DNA from: Zymoseptoria tritici IPO323
Lineage: Eukaryota; Ascomycota; Dothideomycetes; Mycosphaerellales; Mycosphaerellaceae
Reading direction: 5' to 3'
DNA length: 64,000 nt
NCBI RefSeq assembly: GCF_000219625.1
Contig: NC_018215.1
Coordinates: 744,001 to 808,000, forward strand
Below the pieces are notes generated by a model that was not told the origin of the DNA, ran no database searches, and saw nothing but the letters and a program-made list of their open reading frames with translations. Positions within the stretch are counted from its first letter, which is position 1; each line of letters opens with the position of its first letter. Positions 41,622 to 53,267 of this stretch are shown here, one piece after another. The translations under genes were made by a program, and so were the position numbers.

Positions 41622-44600
41622 TCATTCCCGAATCGTCCCATAAACCCTCCCCAACGCTCCCCTCCCCGGGCCCGCTTGCCCACTCCTTCCCTGCCCGCCA
41701 GCACCACCCGCACTGGCCCCATCACCTCTCTTGCTAGCCTGCAAACTCTGCCTGACAATGGCCTCCGCCGCCGCCGCAGCCGCCAACCTCTCCTTTTGCC
41801 TGCTGCGATCTCTCAAATACCTCTCCGCCTCCGGTCTCATGCGCAAAATTCTCAACAGCATGTCGTCGTTCGGGTCGGCCTGCGCCTCTTTCCTCTTCTC
41901 CTCTTTGACCTTTTTGATCGTGCCCAAGTTCCGGCTTTGGAAAATACTCTTACTTCGTCGCGCGGTGCCTAGACCACCGCCTAGGCCAGGAGCGATGCCT
42001 GCCATGCCGCCGAGGTGGGCGGGTGCCGAGAGGCGATTCAGGCGGGCTGCGGTTCCCTGTTGGCGGGCGGCAGTAGCAGACGCCATTGCTTCGGAGGTGC
42101 GGATGAGGTTGTCGGTCGACTCGAAATAGAAGAAATTGAGGTTCTGCAGGTCGTGGTATTTGGGAGATTTGAGAATATCCTGAGGGACGCCGTCCGCAAC
42201 GCCGGCTTCGGGATCAAAAGCCAGGAAGAAATCGAAGAGTATCTGTCATCTGATTAGCGTTTCCTGCAACAACGTTTGAAAGCATCTTTCTGCACTCACC
42301 TGTAGCCATCGATAAACGACATCGACCTCACTCGTCGTCAATGGTCGCTGAGCGCTCAGCTTGTCGCTTAACGGTGGCACCAGCAATCCCTCAATCGTTA
42401 CGAGGACTTCCTTCCACAGCCTCGTCATAACCAAGATCATCGCGCTGTCCGTCAGCGTCTGCTTCAGAATTGCAAAGTTATCGTCAAAGTACTGCAGCAG
42501 CGGTTTCAGCGCATTGGTGGCCGACTCTGCGATATTGGCACCGGCGCCGGAAGGTGCAGCACTCGTCGGCACAGCGACGCTCATAGGACGCCCAGAGACC
42601 TTGGAGAAGTAGCCACGCATTGAATTAAGAGTAACGCCAGCTACGGCACCTGCGGTAGACGTCGTTGTCAGAGCGCGTAGAGTCCGGCGTGATAGACATT
42701 GTTGGATGTATGCGGAAAGCTTATCGGTGATCTTGCGAGTCATGTCTCGTTCTGTGCGCTTCAATGTGCGGAAGGCTTTCCCGAAGTAGAACTGGATGTC
42801 GTCTCTTTCTCCTTCCATCGTGACGCGGACCAACACACGACCTTGGGAGTCCAGATCCAGCCAGTACTCGCGCGGTAGGTAGTCATTGAAATGATTGGGG
42901 TCCAGTTTCAAGCTTGTGCGGCCCAGACAATCGTGGTCGCCGAGTGTATCCCAGTCCCATACTGTAGCGATGATATTCAGAGGGCCGGTAGTCAGAATGT
43001 CGACTGTCTCGTCCCAGCGAGGGTTGAGTGACTGATAGACAGTACGGGTCTTTGCCAATCGCTTCTGGTATTCATCCCCAAGAACAACGTACGGATCGCT
43101 CAGTCCGTTCATGTCTCCAGCTTTGAGATCCTCAGCCTCAATGATCTTGATCGTGAACATGAACTTGTTGACTTGACCGCGCTTTCGAACATTGGGAGGC
43201 GGTGGAGGGTCGTACTTCTGAATGGCCGCCACACATGCATCGACATTCATCTCTTGCTCGAGCTTGTCCAACTGGAGCGTTGCATATTCAATGTTGTTGA
43301 TCTTGACAAAGCTCTCCGGCCAAAATTGAAATGGTTCGATTTTGGGACCTTGACCTCCCGTGGCCCAGACATCGCGTGCAACGGCGAGCCACTTTTCCTT
43401 TTGTGTTTGCTGCGCACGAGCTTCTTGCTCGGGTGTCTGACGATCCATTTCTTTCGTGAACTTTGCCTCCAACAGCTCACAGTATTTGGCAACGCCCTTG
43501 CCAATCGACTTGCTAATGGCAGTCATAAACTTGGCATACTGCAAGTCATCGTCCCAACTCAGCTGAATGATCTGGTCAATGCTTTGGTTGAAGATTCGAT
43601 AGACGTCCACAGCACTTTGAGAGTGTCGCTCGTCATCGCTCGGAGGCTCGCCGCGTTGAATGGCCGAAGCGTCTTGTCGGACTTGGAATTCATCATGGGC
43701 AACAGCACCCTCGACCCAATCGAGCAGTTTATTGTCCGTCATCTTGATCCATCGCCAGACAAAGTCTTGCAAGAGGCCTTCAATGTGGAAGCCGAATGCG
43801 CGGCCCGGCAAAGCTTGTGCGTAAACTGTACGGATGTCGACGAGCTCTTTGTATAACTCGAATCCATCCTGCACAGGAACTTCCTCGCCGCGACTCCTAC
43901 ACAGTTCCATGATTCTTCCCACAAGCTCTTTGGCATCGCTGGCGAATGATGGAAGAATCTCCTCTACCAACACGGTCAATGGCTGGACGCCCATGATACT
44001 CGGATTTTTCCGATATCGCTTCTGGACTTTCTGACACAGTCCAGTCACAGCCTGTCCCAGTTTGATCACGTTGAAGAACTCCCAGGACGCAGAGTCGTCC
44101 GGAACGTGTGTGGCAAGGAGGTCATGGTACTTCTCCCGTGCTTTCTCCTTGAGCCGGTCACTCATCATCTGCGCAAAGGCATCGAGGTCTTCCTCATTCT
44201 TCCAAAATGATGGATCTTCATAGACGATCTTGTCGAGCGCATACATGACTTCTCCAATACTTGGTGGCTTGTTCTCGTAGCAGTGTTGGAAGACTTCGAA
44301 CAGCTCCCGTCGGAACGCATCGTGCAGGCTGGACAAAATAGTCTGCATGGCAGAAAAATCCACGAGCGTCCATTTGTGTCGATCATACAATCCAGCTTGT
44401 ATTAGTAGTGTGGCCGACTTGTTGTTGTTCTTCTTGGGTTCTGGGGTCGCCTCCCTGACGAATTCGAATGCAGCTTCCACTGTCGAGAGCGGGATCTCTG
44501 AGCTTTGGTACTTTTCCCGAATGACATCGAGGAATAGTACCATGCGGCTGAAACTTGGTACCCGCCACCGAAGAGCAATCTCGTTTAGTAGTTCAGCAGA

Positions 44601-45971
44601 CTGCGATGATATGAGCTTCATCGCCGGCGGATCTTCGGCGTCAGCAGGTTGCTGCAGGTCCTCATCTTCAAGATCATGAGTCAAAGTCGCCTTCAGTACC
44701 GCACGGAAGTACAAGCGGACTTCTGGAGGCATAAAGGTGAAGTCGGTCTGACTGGCATCTACTGAACCAGTTCCGGAGTCCCTTGGCGAGGCGTCATCCA
44801 GATTCAAGCCGCTCATATCAATCGCCTGGTCAGCCATATATGCCGACTGGTTTTCACTAGCCGGATGGCGTCCACTGTCATTCTGCGACAGCGTAGGAGT
44901 GTGATATGACGCTGCATTGGCACCTGATGATGCTTTGGCTAGAGAAGGATCGGACTGAATCAATGCAAGCATCATCTGACTGAGCTCGCTGATCTCGGTC
45001 TTCCGCCACAGCTCGTAAGATTCGTCAATGTCAAAGTCGTCCGATGAAAGGGTCACTCGATCGTTGAGCATCATGTGAGTCTGATAGAGCTTGAGATCCT
45101 TCAGGGCCTCCTTTTCAGTCCATTCCTCTCTATGCGCGTTGATGTCGTTCTGTGCTTGCATCGTAGGCTGTGCAAAGATGCGGCAGACTCGGATCACCAG
45201 AGGCATATCTTTGACATCGTACGATCGAGGCACTTCAACTTCGACGCTCGTACCTCCTTGGCCACCATTCCGTTGGCTTGAATCGGCGAGGTCCGAGTCG
45301 TGTTGCAACAGCTTCGTCTCCAAAGACTTCAGCCGAGTTGTCAGTTCCGGTCGATCCCTCGTCCAATCATTATGGGCCAAAGTACTGCTGATCAACCGTA
45401 CGAAAAGGGCGACATGGCGGTCCACCATCAACTTCCACCCGTCGTCATCCGCGGTCTTGCCCTTTTGCAGCTCACTTGTAGCCTTGGAGAAGAAAATCAA
45501 CAGCAGGTCTTCCACCTTTCGATCTTTCTCCATGTTCTTGCGAAACGTCGGATTCTTGAACTCGTTCAAGAACGTCGCAAATGTCCGCTTGATCAATGCA
45601 TCTTTGTATTCCGGCATCTTCTCTTGTCCAACCAACACACCAGTAATTCGCTTGTCCAATGCAGCCATGAATCCACTCGGAAATTTCGTGCTCTTATGAT
45701 CTCGGATGTGACTGAAGTCCTTGACCATGTCGTTGATCGAGGTCGACGAGCGCTGAATCGGCTTGGAGATATTGGCGACATGCTGTACTCGCTTCTGGCG
45801 TGGTTGGAGGAGGTAGTGGAGGTAGGCGACCCTCAGGGCGTAGATATAGGCCTCCTGTCCACTAATTTGGGAGCGCTTGGCTTGGGAGATATTGCGCCGC
45901 ATCGTCTCGCGGGCGGATTGTGGGTGATTGCGACGGCTAGCCGCCGACGACCGCCCCGAAGACCGCTCCAT
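41622..45971 (-). CDS. Munc13-homology / C2 domain protein
   Basis: Two exons on the minus strand: 42300-45971 and 41622-42242 (4293 nt, 1430 residues); 57-nt intron with GTGAGT donor joining YRWLQ to ILFDFFLAFDPEAG. Residues about 600-870 are the helical MHD1-type region. A C2 domain spans about 960-1080: FTIKIIEAEDLKAGDMNGL, SDPYVVL, NPRWDETVDI and DWDTLGDHDCLGR, keeping the Asp residues expected to bind calcium. An MHD2-type helical region follows and runs into the second exon, which ends in an Ala/Arg-rich and Gly-rich tail. This layout is that of fungal Unc13/Munc13-like proteins, including fission yeast Git1, linked to vesicle tethering and nutrient/cAMP signalling. Omitting the last exon would cut off 207 residues. 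Confidence 0.9.
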
Positions 45972-47301
45972 GTTGTCTGAGAGAACGGCGAGCAGTAGGA
46001 GGGGCGGTTTTGTGGGTTGGGAGAAGATGCGGCAACTGGGGCCTTTGCTGGAGGTGTCCGCGGAGGAGGTGGAGTCGTCTCACGCCATGTAAGATGTCTA
46101 AAAAGCAGAGTGCAGTCTGCACGAATCGTAGCGCTTGCCTTGCTTGACTCGCGATGTCTCTCTCTGTGCGGCAAGAGTGGTATGCTGGCTGCCCTCACGG
46201 CGGGTGCGGACGATGGAGCGATGCGAAACTCTGGCTGTGTTGAACAACAGCGGATCGTGATTCGTGTGAGGTTGTAGGGAACACGCAGTCAATGCTGAGA
46301 GAGAGAATCTCGGGTTGTCGTGGTGTTGAAGAAAAGCAAAAGATGCACGGCCTTGTGGTCAACAACTTCGACCTCAAAGTCTCCGAACCGCTCTTCCTCT
46401 CACAATAAGGTAGGGCTGACTTGTTAGCGCATCGTATCGCCTGTTGGCCTGCGTCATTCAAGAGGATCCAAATTTGGACATCACTGCATTTTCCACAAGA
46501 AGGGCAAGACTGTGTTATACACATGTCGGATGACTTGAGCCAGCGAGCTCCATCAGCTGCCATATTGTCACATGAGACTTCATTCGGATGATTAATAAGG
46601 TATCAATCAAGCACAACGACTCAGTCATCAATATGCCCAAAGTGATGCATGGATTGAGAATAGGTTGTTCCGATCACTGTTGGGCTGCGGGGGCACAGTC
46701 GAGGGGTGCCAGTTCACTCGGCCCGACGGCGGTTCGTAGCGCCCGCTCAAGTCCACTTTCACATGCCAATTGTCCCGACTTTCCGACTTCACATTTCCCA
46801 ACTACACCTCAGCAATGGCATCTCAGACCTCCTCTACTTACACATTCCACGACATGCCGCATCGCGGGGAGACTCTCAGATGAGTCAAGCCAAGGCTTTG
46901 ACCACGATTCACCATTAAAACACTCGAAGCTCGAGCTCCGCGCATACATTACCCTCTGGTTCTGGACCCCTCAACACGGATGCTCGTTTCCACGACGCCA
47001 AACTGTGCGCACACGCCGTGAGCCTTGACTTGAAAGAACACACTGTTGCCAATTTGCTCGACTGCCGAGATCAGAACCGAGGACGAGCCAGTAAGATTCA
47101 TCGCCAGTCACTAATTCGAGTACGCCTCGACCTCGACATTCTCGGCGCGAAGTGACGAGTAATACGTGCCGAGCCCAGAGGACCCCACGCTGACTGATCC
47201 AGCCAGATAATTCCCAACTTCGAAACAAAACACATCTCGTTTGCACCGAAGCTTGCAAACGAACTTCCACCTACCTGCACCACCACCCTCACCCGACCAC
47301 A
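45972..47301. other. Divergent upstream region, Munc13-like / INO4-like
   Basis: 1.3 kb between two divergent starts. A 122-codon minus-strand frame (46195-46563) with a CPSCGKC motif is present but unsupported. TTTCACATG at 46757-46765 resembles the inositol/choline element core bound by Ino2/Ino4; a single site is weak evidence. Confidence 0.45.
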
Positions 47302-47878
47302 ATGAATGCCGGCTTAAACGACATTCACAACATTATAGCCCAAGACAGAGCGCGCCTCCGCACAAGCAGTCAATCGGCCGATCAGTCGCCATCCCACCAG
47401 CCTCCCTCGCCCGACATCAACAAGGTACTGCGCAAACGAGTCCACCTTCACCAGCTCTTTCCTTACTGACCGTGGCTAGCGTCCAACCTCCGCCGATAAG
47501 GCCAAATCAAGCAAAATGCCTGGTTCTCCCCATTCACCCACCAACCAGGCCAAGGCTCGTCTCACCAACGAGCAGAAGAAGAAGAACCACATTGAGTCGG
47601 AGAAGAAGCGCCGCGACGCCATCCGCGCCGGCTTCGACCGCCTCGCCGACGTGGTCCCCGGCATGCAGGGTCAAGGGCGCAGTGAGGCCGTCGTGCTCCA
47701 GCACACGGTCGCTTACATGAAGGGCATGATCGAGAAGCGCAAGGCCATCGACGCAGAGGCCATCAAGAAAGGCTGGAACGAGTCTCAAACTCTCGAGGTC
47801 TACCTCCAGGCCGAGCGCGAGGTCCGCGCCCGCGAGCAGGAATTCGAGGCCGCCAAGGCGAGGCAGCAGGGGAGGTAA
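47302..47878 (+). CDS. INO4: INO4-like bHLH transcription factor
   Basis: Exons 47302-47424 and 47480-47878 (522 nt, 173 residues); 55-nt intron with GTACTG donor and a CTGAC branch-like site. A bHLH domain spans about residues 68-128: basic region KKKNHIESEKKRR with the His/Glu/Arg E-box readers (His78, Glu80/Glu82, Arg85/Arg86), helix 1 DAIRAGFDRLADVVPG, a short loop (MQGQGRS) and helix 2 EAVVLQHTVAYMKGMI. In yeast Ino4 pairs with Ino2 to switch on phospholipid genes; filamentous fungi have an Ino4-like factor but no obvious Ino2. The C-terminus is a charged helix (EVYLQAEREVRAREQEFEAA). The small size fits Ino4 (about 150 residues). Confidence 0.88.
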
Positions 47879-48573
47879 AAGCGCGCTTCACAGATGAGAG
47901 CGCACACTTTGTGTGCACACTTTGACGGGATGCACTTTGAAAGGGACACGACACACTTGCGCACGGCTTGTTATTTCAGCGATTGGCTTTTGTTTTGGCT
48001 CGACTCGACTTTGGTGGCATTTGGCCTTACCAAAACTTATGAGCGACACACGTGCCGAAGAGCTGAACACTTTGCAAGCCGGCAAGCGCGCGAGACCCAT
48101 GAAGACGAGGAGAACAGCACTTTGCAAGACGATTGAGAAGGATTGAGAAAATTTTGGCCACCCACACTGTTGGACCACTTGTTGAGGACGAGATACCCGA
48201 ATGGACTACTTGCGCTACCACCGTCTCATCCTCCTGCCGTCTTGCACCGTCGTCTTGTCCGTCACTCGAGTTTGCCATCATACCAGATCCTGATGAGAGT
48301 CAGTCACCAGCCAAGGTCAGGCGACTTTCTTTGTTTGCGGTTCCTCATCACAGGACCGGCCACGTTGGAATGATTGTAAGACATCATTCCCCGAAACCGG
48401 CACGACAAAAGAAGAAGAACAAAGGACATCACCGTCCACCAATAAATCGACGCACCTCACATAATGCAAATGGATCATATAATGCAAGTCTCTCACATGC
48501 AAAGCAGATTCATCAGAAGCGCACCGCTACACTCGCGCGTCAATTTCAAAACACGCGCGACTTCGCAACAACA
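47879..48573. other. Intergenic region
   Basis: About 700 bases. The frame of the next gene extends upstream to 48133 but that part is basic, low-complexity and probably untranslated. No RNA or repeat seen. Confidence 0.5.
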
Positions 48574-49645
48574 ATGGCGACACCCCTGACCTACCTCCCC
48601 TCTTTTCTAACCCCCGCCACCCGCTCCGACATAGTCGACGCATACGCCTGGAAATCCTACTACCTCTCCCGCGCACACCTTCTCCCAGCAACCACCATTC
48701 AAGAACCTCATGTAGTCAGCGGAGAGGACGAGGATAATTGGCTCGACCGCGAACGAGCCACCACCAGACTCGCGGAGCAGATTGAAGCATATCTCATTGG
48801 TCTTGCTACTGAGGGTGCAGTGCCGGTTGAGCATTCGCCAGAGGTGATAGAGCCGATATGGACTACGAGAAGTCCGGTCAGGGAGGAGACCTTGGTTGAA
48901 AGGGCGCAGAGGCTGAGAAGAGAAGAGGTGGAGAACAGGAATGGTAGAGAGGAGAAGAAGGGGGAGAAGAACGAAAGGACATCATGGCCCACAAGGCCAG
49001 ACGAAGGACCGAATGGAGGTGGAAGATTGCAGCGTCACCATTTCGAAATGGATTGGGTGAAAGATGGTGAGATGTTCTTCGCCAGGGGTATGCAGTCGGT
49101 TCGTATATCGCTAACAGTCGTGTTCAGAATCCGGATCTAGATCTCATCGACCAGGATCTCACGCCACTTGGCCCATGGCGGATCTCCTGACTTCCCTTCC
49201 GCCTTCTCCGGCGCGTCCTCCTTCCTCGCAATTCGTCTCTTCAACCCAACCCTTTCAGACGTCAAACCCTGGAGTTGCCACTGCTCAAACTGTGCACTGG
49301 CCGGTATTGCCCAAAACCTCGCCTCCACCAATACAACTCGTTCCTCGCAACCCCTACTCCACATTCGACTCCACGCTCGAAGCCCGGAACCTAATAGGCG
49401 AGCACACCGCGCGTAAGATGCAAGCCGAGCGGGATCAGCAGCAACTCGAAGCCACGATGCCGCATCAAGAGGCGAAGGAAAGAGCAAGGCGGGAATTCGA
49501 AGAAGCACAAGACCAGGCGGACATGGGGTTCCAGTTGGATTATGGGCTCGCATTGCAAGAGTGGGAGAAGGCGCATCCAGCGTGGAGTATGGGCAAGGGG
49601 AAGGGCAGAGCTGCGACCGTCGAGGACGAGGATGAGGAATTGTGA
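48574..49645 (+). CDS. Uncharacterised protein, probably spliced across a 40-nt intron
   Basis: Proposed exons 48574-49087 and 49128-49645 (1032 nt, 343 residues). Exon 1 opens with MATPLTYLPSFLTPATR and a helical AYAWKSYYLSRAHLL segment, then becomes acidic and charged. The intron (GTATGC donor, CGCTAAC branch-like site, TTCAG acceptor) is only 40 nt, shorter than the others in this window, but it keeps phase and joins a 156-codon frame that starts just downstream. The second half includes PRNPYSTFDSTLEARNLIGE and a long charged helix, ending EDEDEEL. The alternatives are a 188-residue protein stopping at 49140, or two separate genes 34 bases apart, which would be unusual for a fungus. I recognise no family. 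Confidence 0.5.
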
Positions 49646-49801
49646 TGCAGACGGGAGTCCAGGTCAAATGACCTAGGGTGGGACGAAGCTTCTGCCCTGC
49701 CCGATGATGATAGCCTGCTCGAGAACGACAAGAACGGCTGAGTCGCTCGAAGCTTGCATTCTTTCGCGCAGCATTCCTTGGTACCGCAGACCTGCTGGCT
49801 G

Positions 49802-50320
49802 TCAACCGAGTTTCTTTGACGATGCCGGCTTCAGCTTGACGGTCTGCCTCTGCTTCAGCCGCTGCGTCGCCGTCGTAGCCACGGGATCGTCGTCATCGTC
49901 GTCCAGTAGTTCCAGAACCTGGAATTCAGCATCGCCAGGTTTGTCGGCGATACGCCTTCGCTTGTTCTTCGTGCCAGCTCCAGTCGCAGCTTCGTTCGCA
50001 ATCTGCTGCTGTTGCTGTAGTTTCTGCTGGTCGGACCACCTCTGGAGAATAGCGTCTTCTTCGGGGTTGTCCATGGAGTGGTAAGAGGCGTGGTGGCCGC
50101 AGCCGTCGCATTCAAAACTCGTTGCAGCCTGGTGAGATTGTTAGTCTGGCGGGGATTGCAAGTCCATCAGGGGGATGTTTTGGCTTACCTTGACGGGATG
50201 CAGCATGAATCGGAGGCATGGGCATGTTGAGAGATAGCCAGGTTTGTGGTTGCAGCGGCCTCGAGGAGGCGTGTAGGACATCGCTGACCAGACGCTGTTT
50301 TCGGGGGCGTAGTTGGCCAT
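49802..50320 (-). CDS. Small conserved-looking protein with Cys/His zinc-binding pattern
   Basis: Exons 50189-50320 and 49802-50128 on the minus strand (459 nt, 152 residues); 60-nt intron with GTAAGC donor. The N-terminal half has RCNHKPGY, TCPCLRF and, after the splice, FECDGCGHHASYH: CxxC plus His pairs that could bind zinc. The second half is Gln-rich, then a basic NKRRR cluster, an acidic DDDDDD run, and a Lys-rich end. Start and splice are supported by the continuity of the Cys/His pattern across the join. The function is unknown; a nuclear or RNA-related role would be a guess. Its ATG lies 432 bases from that of the U1-C gene on the other strand. Confidence 0.75.
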
Positions 50321-50752
50321 GGTTGGATCCTGTTGTGCTGTACAATTTTCGTGCGAATTTGAAGTTCCTGACAAGAGATACAAGAAGAGAGTGTGTTTGT
50401 AGTCTTACTGTACGAGTTACAGGATGTGGTTCAGTTGTGTTGATTTCTCCAAAAGTGCCCAAACACTGCACAGATCCATGGATGGCACGTTGATGACGGA
50501 AGGACGGGGCGACGTGAAGTGAATTTGGCTTTTTTTGGAGGCAGTCGCGAATGCACGTGATCACTAATCAAGATCCGAATCCGAGATCCCGGTCTTGAGC
50601 TTCGATGGTCTGTCTGCGGCTTTCGTCCTTCTTCGACAACCGCTCGCATTGCAGAGACACACTTCAACAATCCCGACCTCGCAACCCACGCACACGACGA
50701 CCTTCGAAGTTCGATACGCGTATAAATCACACTCCTTTCGACCTTTGCGACT
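50321..50752. promoter_or_regulatory. Shared divergent promoter region, zinc-binding protein / U1-C
   Basis: 432 bases between two divergent ATGs; both promoters must lie here. No specific site recognised. Confidence 0.5.
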
Positions 50753-51418
50753 ATGCCGAAATTCTTCTGCGACTACTGCGATGTCTACCTCACCCACGAC
50801 TCGATGAGCGTCCGGAAAGCCCACAACAGCGGCCGAAATCATTTGCGTAACGTCGTGGACTACTATCAACAAATCGGACACGAGAAGGCACAAGCAGTAA
50901 TAGACGGAATCACAAGCAGTTATGCTGCGGAAGGACAGAGTGTACCCATTGCGCCTGGCATGAACTTCGGTGCGCCTGGGCAAGGTCCTCCAGGATTTGG
51001 TCCTCCAAATGGCATGCCGCCGGGTTTCCCACCAATGCCAGGTGCTATGCCGCCAGGTATGAATATCATCCAGTCTGGCGATTTGAGACGGCACTGACGA
51101 GTCACAGGTATGCCGCCTATGCCACCAGGCTTCCCAGGCCTCATGCCAGGCGGACGAGGCATGCCTCCTCTCCCGCCAGGTTTCAATCCACCTCCTGGAG
51201 GCTTCCCGGCAGGCTTCAATCCCCCTCCCGGCATGCCAGCATTCCCACCGGGCGGCGGTCCAGGTCCTGCAGGATCACCACCAGGCAACATGCCCTTCGC
51301 ACCTCCTGGCTTCCCTCCGAATATGCCACCGGGATTTTCCATGCCTGGCGGACCGAGTCCTGGGCCGGGAGGACATCAGCCGCCGCCTATGAGATACGGT
51401 GGACCGCCTGGGCAGTGA
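50753..51418 (+). CDS. YHC1: U1 small nuclear ribonucleoprotein C (U1-C)
   Basis: Exons 50753-51056 and 51108-51418 (615 nt, 204 residues); 51-nt intron with GTATGA donor and a CTGAC branch-like site. The N-terminus [17 protein letters not shown] is the classic U1-C start, with a zinc finger made by Cys6, Cys9, His24 and His30 ([11 protein letters not shown]). A short helix ([14 protein letters not shown]) follows, then a long Pro/Gly/Met-rich tail, as in metazoan and fungal U1-C. The protein stabilises U1 snRNP pairing with the 5' splice site. The length is close to the usual 160-230 residues. Confidence 0.96.
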
Positions 51419-52067
51419 TCAGAGAGCGATCTAACGGGGTCTTTTTTAGAGATGGGTCGCAGTGAATGCACAATCGCGATTCGGCTGCAAAACTGCGCTC
51501 TTCGATGCTGACACAAGAGTCTTCACCGCGAGTCAGTCGATGAGTACTGGGAATGTCTTTGCTATATTCCTCAAGAAGACGCGGCCGTTCGCGATTCTCA
51601 GGCGGGATCGCATGTTTCGACATGCAGTATTTCAGTCTGCGGTCTATGCGCGTGTGAAAGAGTCAAAACACACGGGCGAGTCTCGACCGGTGTGAAGCAC
51701 GAGGAGGGAAGTGGAGCAAGGTATATGACGGGAACGCAGTCAAACGAAAGATGGAATACGCGTTCGTGGGTGATGATGAAGACGTAGAGATCCAGCTTGG
51801 ATAGACGGATTCCCCCCATATAGACCTTAGACATGAATTCAGTCATTTTGAGGTCTTTCAAGACGCATTCGGAGCTGTCCCATCAATTGTCCTCTCCAAG
51901 CTTGAAGCGATCTGCACATGCAAGCGAAGATCTCGGCATTCCCGCGGGGACTACGGGCTGGCCCGCTTCGCACTCTCAAATTCCTCGACGACGGAGCTCG
52001 AACATTTCAACATTTCCATCGACTTCTCGACCACCGAACCTCACCCTACACACCATTCACCGCAATC
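51419..52067. other. Intergenic region and RACK1 promoter
   Basis: About 650 bases with no supported gene. The 60 bases before the RACK1 ATG are C-rich (TTCACCGC-type), typical of strongly expressed fungal genes. Confidence 0.5.
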
Positions 52068-53267
52068 ATGGCTGAGCAACTCGTACTCCGCGGTACCCTT
52101 GAGGGCCACTCCGGCTGGGTCACCAGCTTGGCTACCTCGCTCGAGAAGTGAGAAACAGCCATTGAAAGAGCATTGAAGAGCAACACACTAACAGGCATAC
52201 CAGCCCCAACATGCTCCTGTCCGGATCTCGTGACAAGACCTTGATCATCTGGAACCTCACCCGCGATGACACCAGCTACGGCTTCGCAAAGCGGTCCCTC
52301 CACGGACACTCTCACATTGTCTCCGACTGTGTGATCTCCTCCGACGGTGCCTACGCTCTCTCCTCGTCCTGGGACAAGACCCTGCGCCTGTGGGAGCTCT
52401 CCACCGGTCAGACCACCCGTCGTTTCGTCGGACACACCAACGATGTTCTCTCCGTCTCCTTCTCGGCCGACAACCGCCAGATCGTCTCCGGCTCGCGTGA
52501 CCGCACCATCAAGCTCTGGAACACCCTCGGTGACTGCAAGTACACCATCACCGACAAGGGCCACACTGAGTGGGTCTCGTGCGTGCGCTTCTCGCCAAAC
52601 CCTCAGAACCCAGTCATCGTCTCCGCTGGTTGGGACAAGTTCGTCAAGGTGAGCATAATCCTACATCCCTCTTGCGCCCCTTCACATGATGCTACACATT
52701 TAAAAAGTATTTGCTACTTTAGAGCTGCCATCTACGGCTATGAAACTACAACTTGCCTTCACCGGCGCACTGATTTTAACTTCGCGCGCTCGTTCATTCG
52801 ATCAGCACAACGATTTAAGGACCTTGACTGACTCAATCCAGGTCTGGGAACTCTCCACCTGCCGCCTTCAGACCGACCACACCGGCCACACCGGTTACAT
52901 CAACACCGTCACCATCTCCCCAGATGGCTCACTCTGCGCTTCCGGTGGCAAGGACGGTACCACCATGCTTTGGGATCTCAACGAGTCCAAGCACCTCTAC
53001 TCTCTCAGCGCCGGTGACGAGATCCACGCCCTTGTCTTCTCGCCCAACCGCTACTGGTTGTGCGCTGCCACCGCCAAGGAGATTGTCATCTTCGATCTTG
53101 AGAAGAAGAGCAAGGTTGACGAGCTCCGCCCTGAGTTCCTCGAGGCCGGCGGCAAGGCCCGTGACCCAGAGTGTGTTTCCCTCGCCTGGTCCGCCGACGG
53201 CCAGACCCTGTTCGCTGGATACACCGACAACAAGATCCGCGCTTGGGGTGTCATGTCTCGCGCTTAG
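52068..53267 (+). CDS. cpc2: RACK1 / Cpc2 / Asc1 ribosomal WD40 scaffold
   Basis: Exons 52068-52147, 52204-52648 and 52842-53267 (951 nt, 316 residues, the exact usual size of fungal RACK1). The start [19 protein letters not shown] and seven WD blades are plain: [71 protein letters not shown] and [16 protein letters not shown]1 sits on the 40S head near the mRNA exit, links signalling to translation and controls amino-acid starvation responses. Codon use is strongly C-ending, as expected for a highly expressed gene. Intron 1 skips an early AG (CTAACAG) in favour of ATACCAG. Intron 2 is 193 nt, by far the longest in the window, and contains a probable U24 snoRNA. Confidence 0.97.
52684..52777 (+). 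ncRNA. snR24: Probable C/D-box snoRNA U24 (snR24) inside RACK1 intron 2
   Basis: Within the 193-nt intron lie, in order: a C box-like ATGATGC (52686-52692), the guide TATTTGCTACTT ending at 52719, a D' box-like TTAGA (52719-52723), a C' box-like TATGAAA (52739-52745) and a D box CTGA (52770-52773). The spacing C to D of about 85 nt fits a C/D snoRNA. As I remember it, yeast snR24 reads ATTTGCTACTTCAGA at the same place and is hosted by the intron of ASC1, the yeast RACK1 gene; human RACK1 also hosts snoRNAs. The second guide before box D is not recognisably conserved, and no strong terminal stem is seen. The ends are approximate. Confidence 0.72.

Noticed and set aside
46195..46563. 122-codon minus-strand frame with a CPSCGKC motif
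   Set aside because: An isolated Cys cluster only; no second ligand pair in a sensible spacing and no supporting context.
49137..49805. 222-codon minus-strand frame opposite the gene at 48574-49645
   Set aside because: It mirrors the plus-strand coding sequence and has no recognisable content.
52740..53267. Frame starting [13 protein letters not shown] with a signal-peptide look that runs into the last RACK1 exon
   Set aside because: It begins inside RACK1 intron 2 over the snoRNA; the RACK1 model of exactly 316 residues is far better supported.
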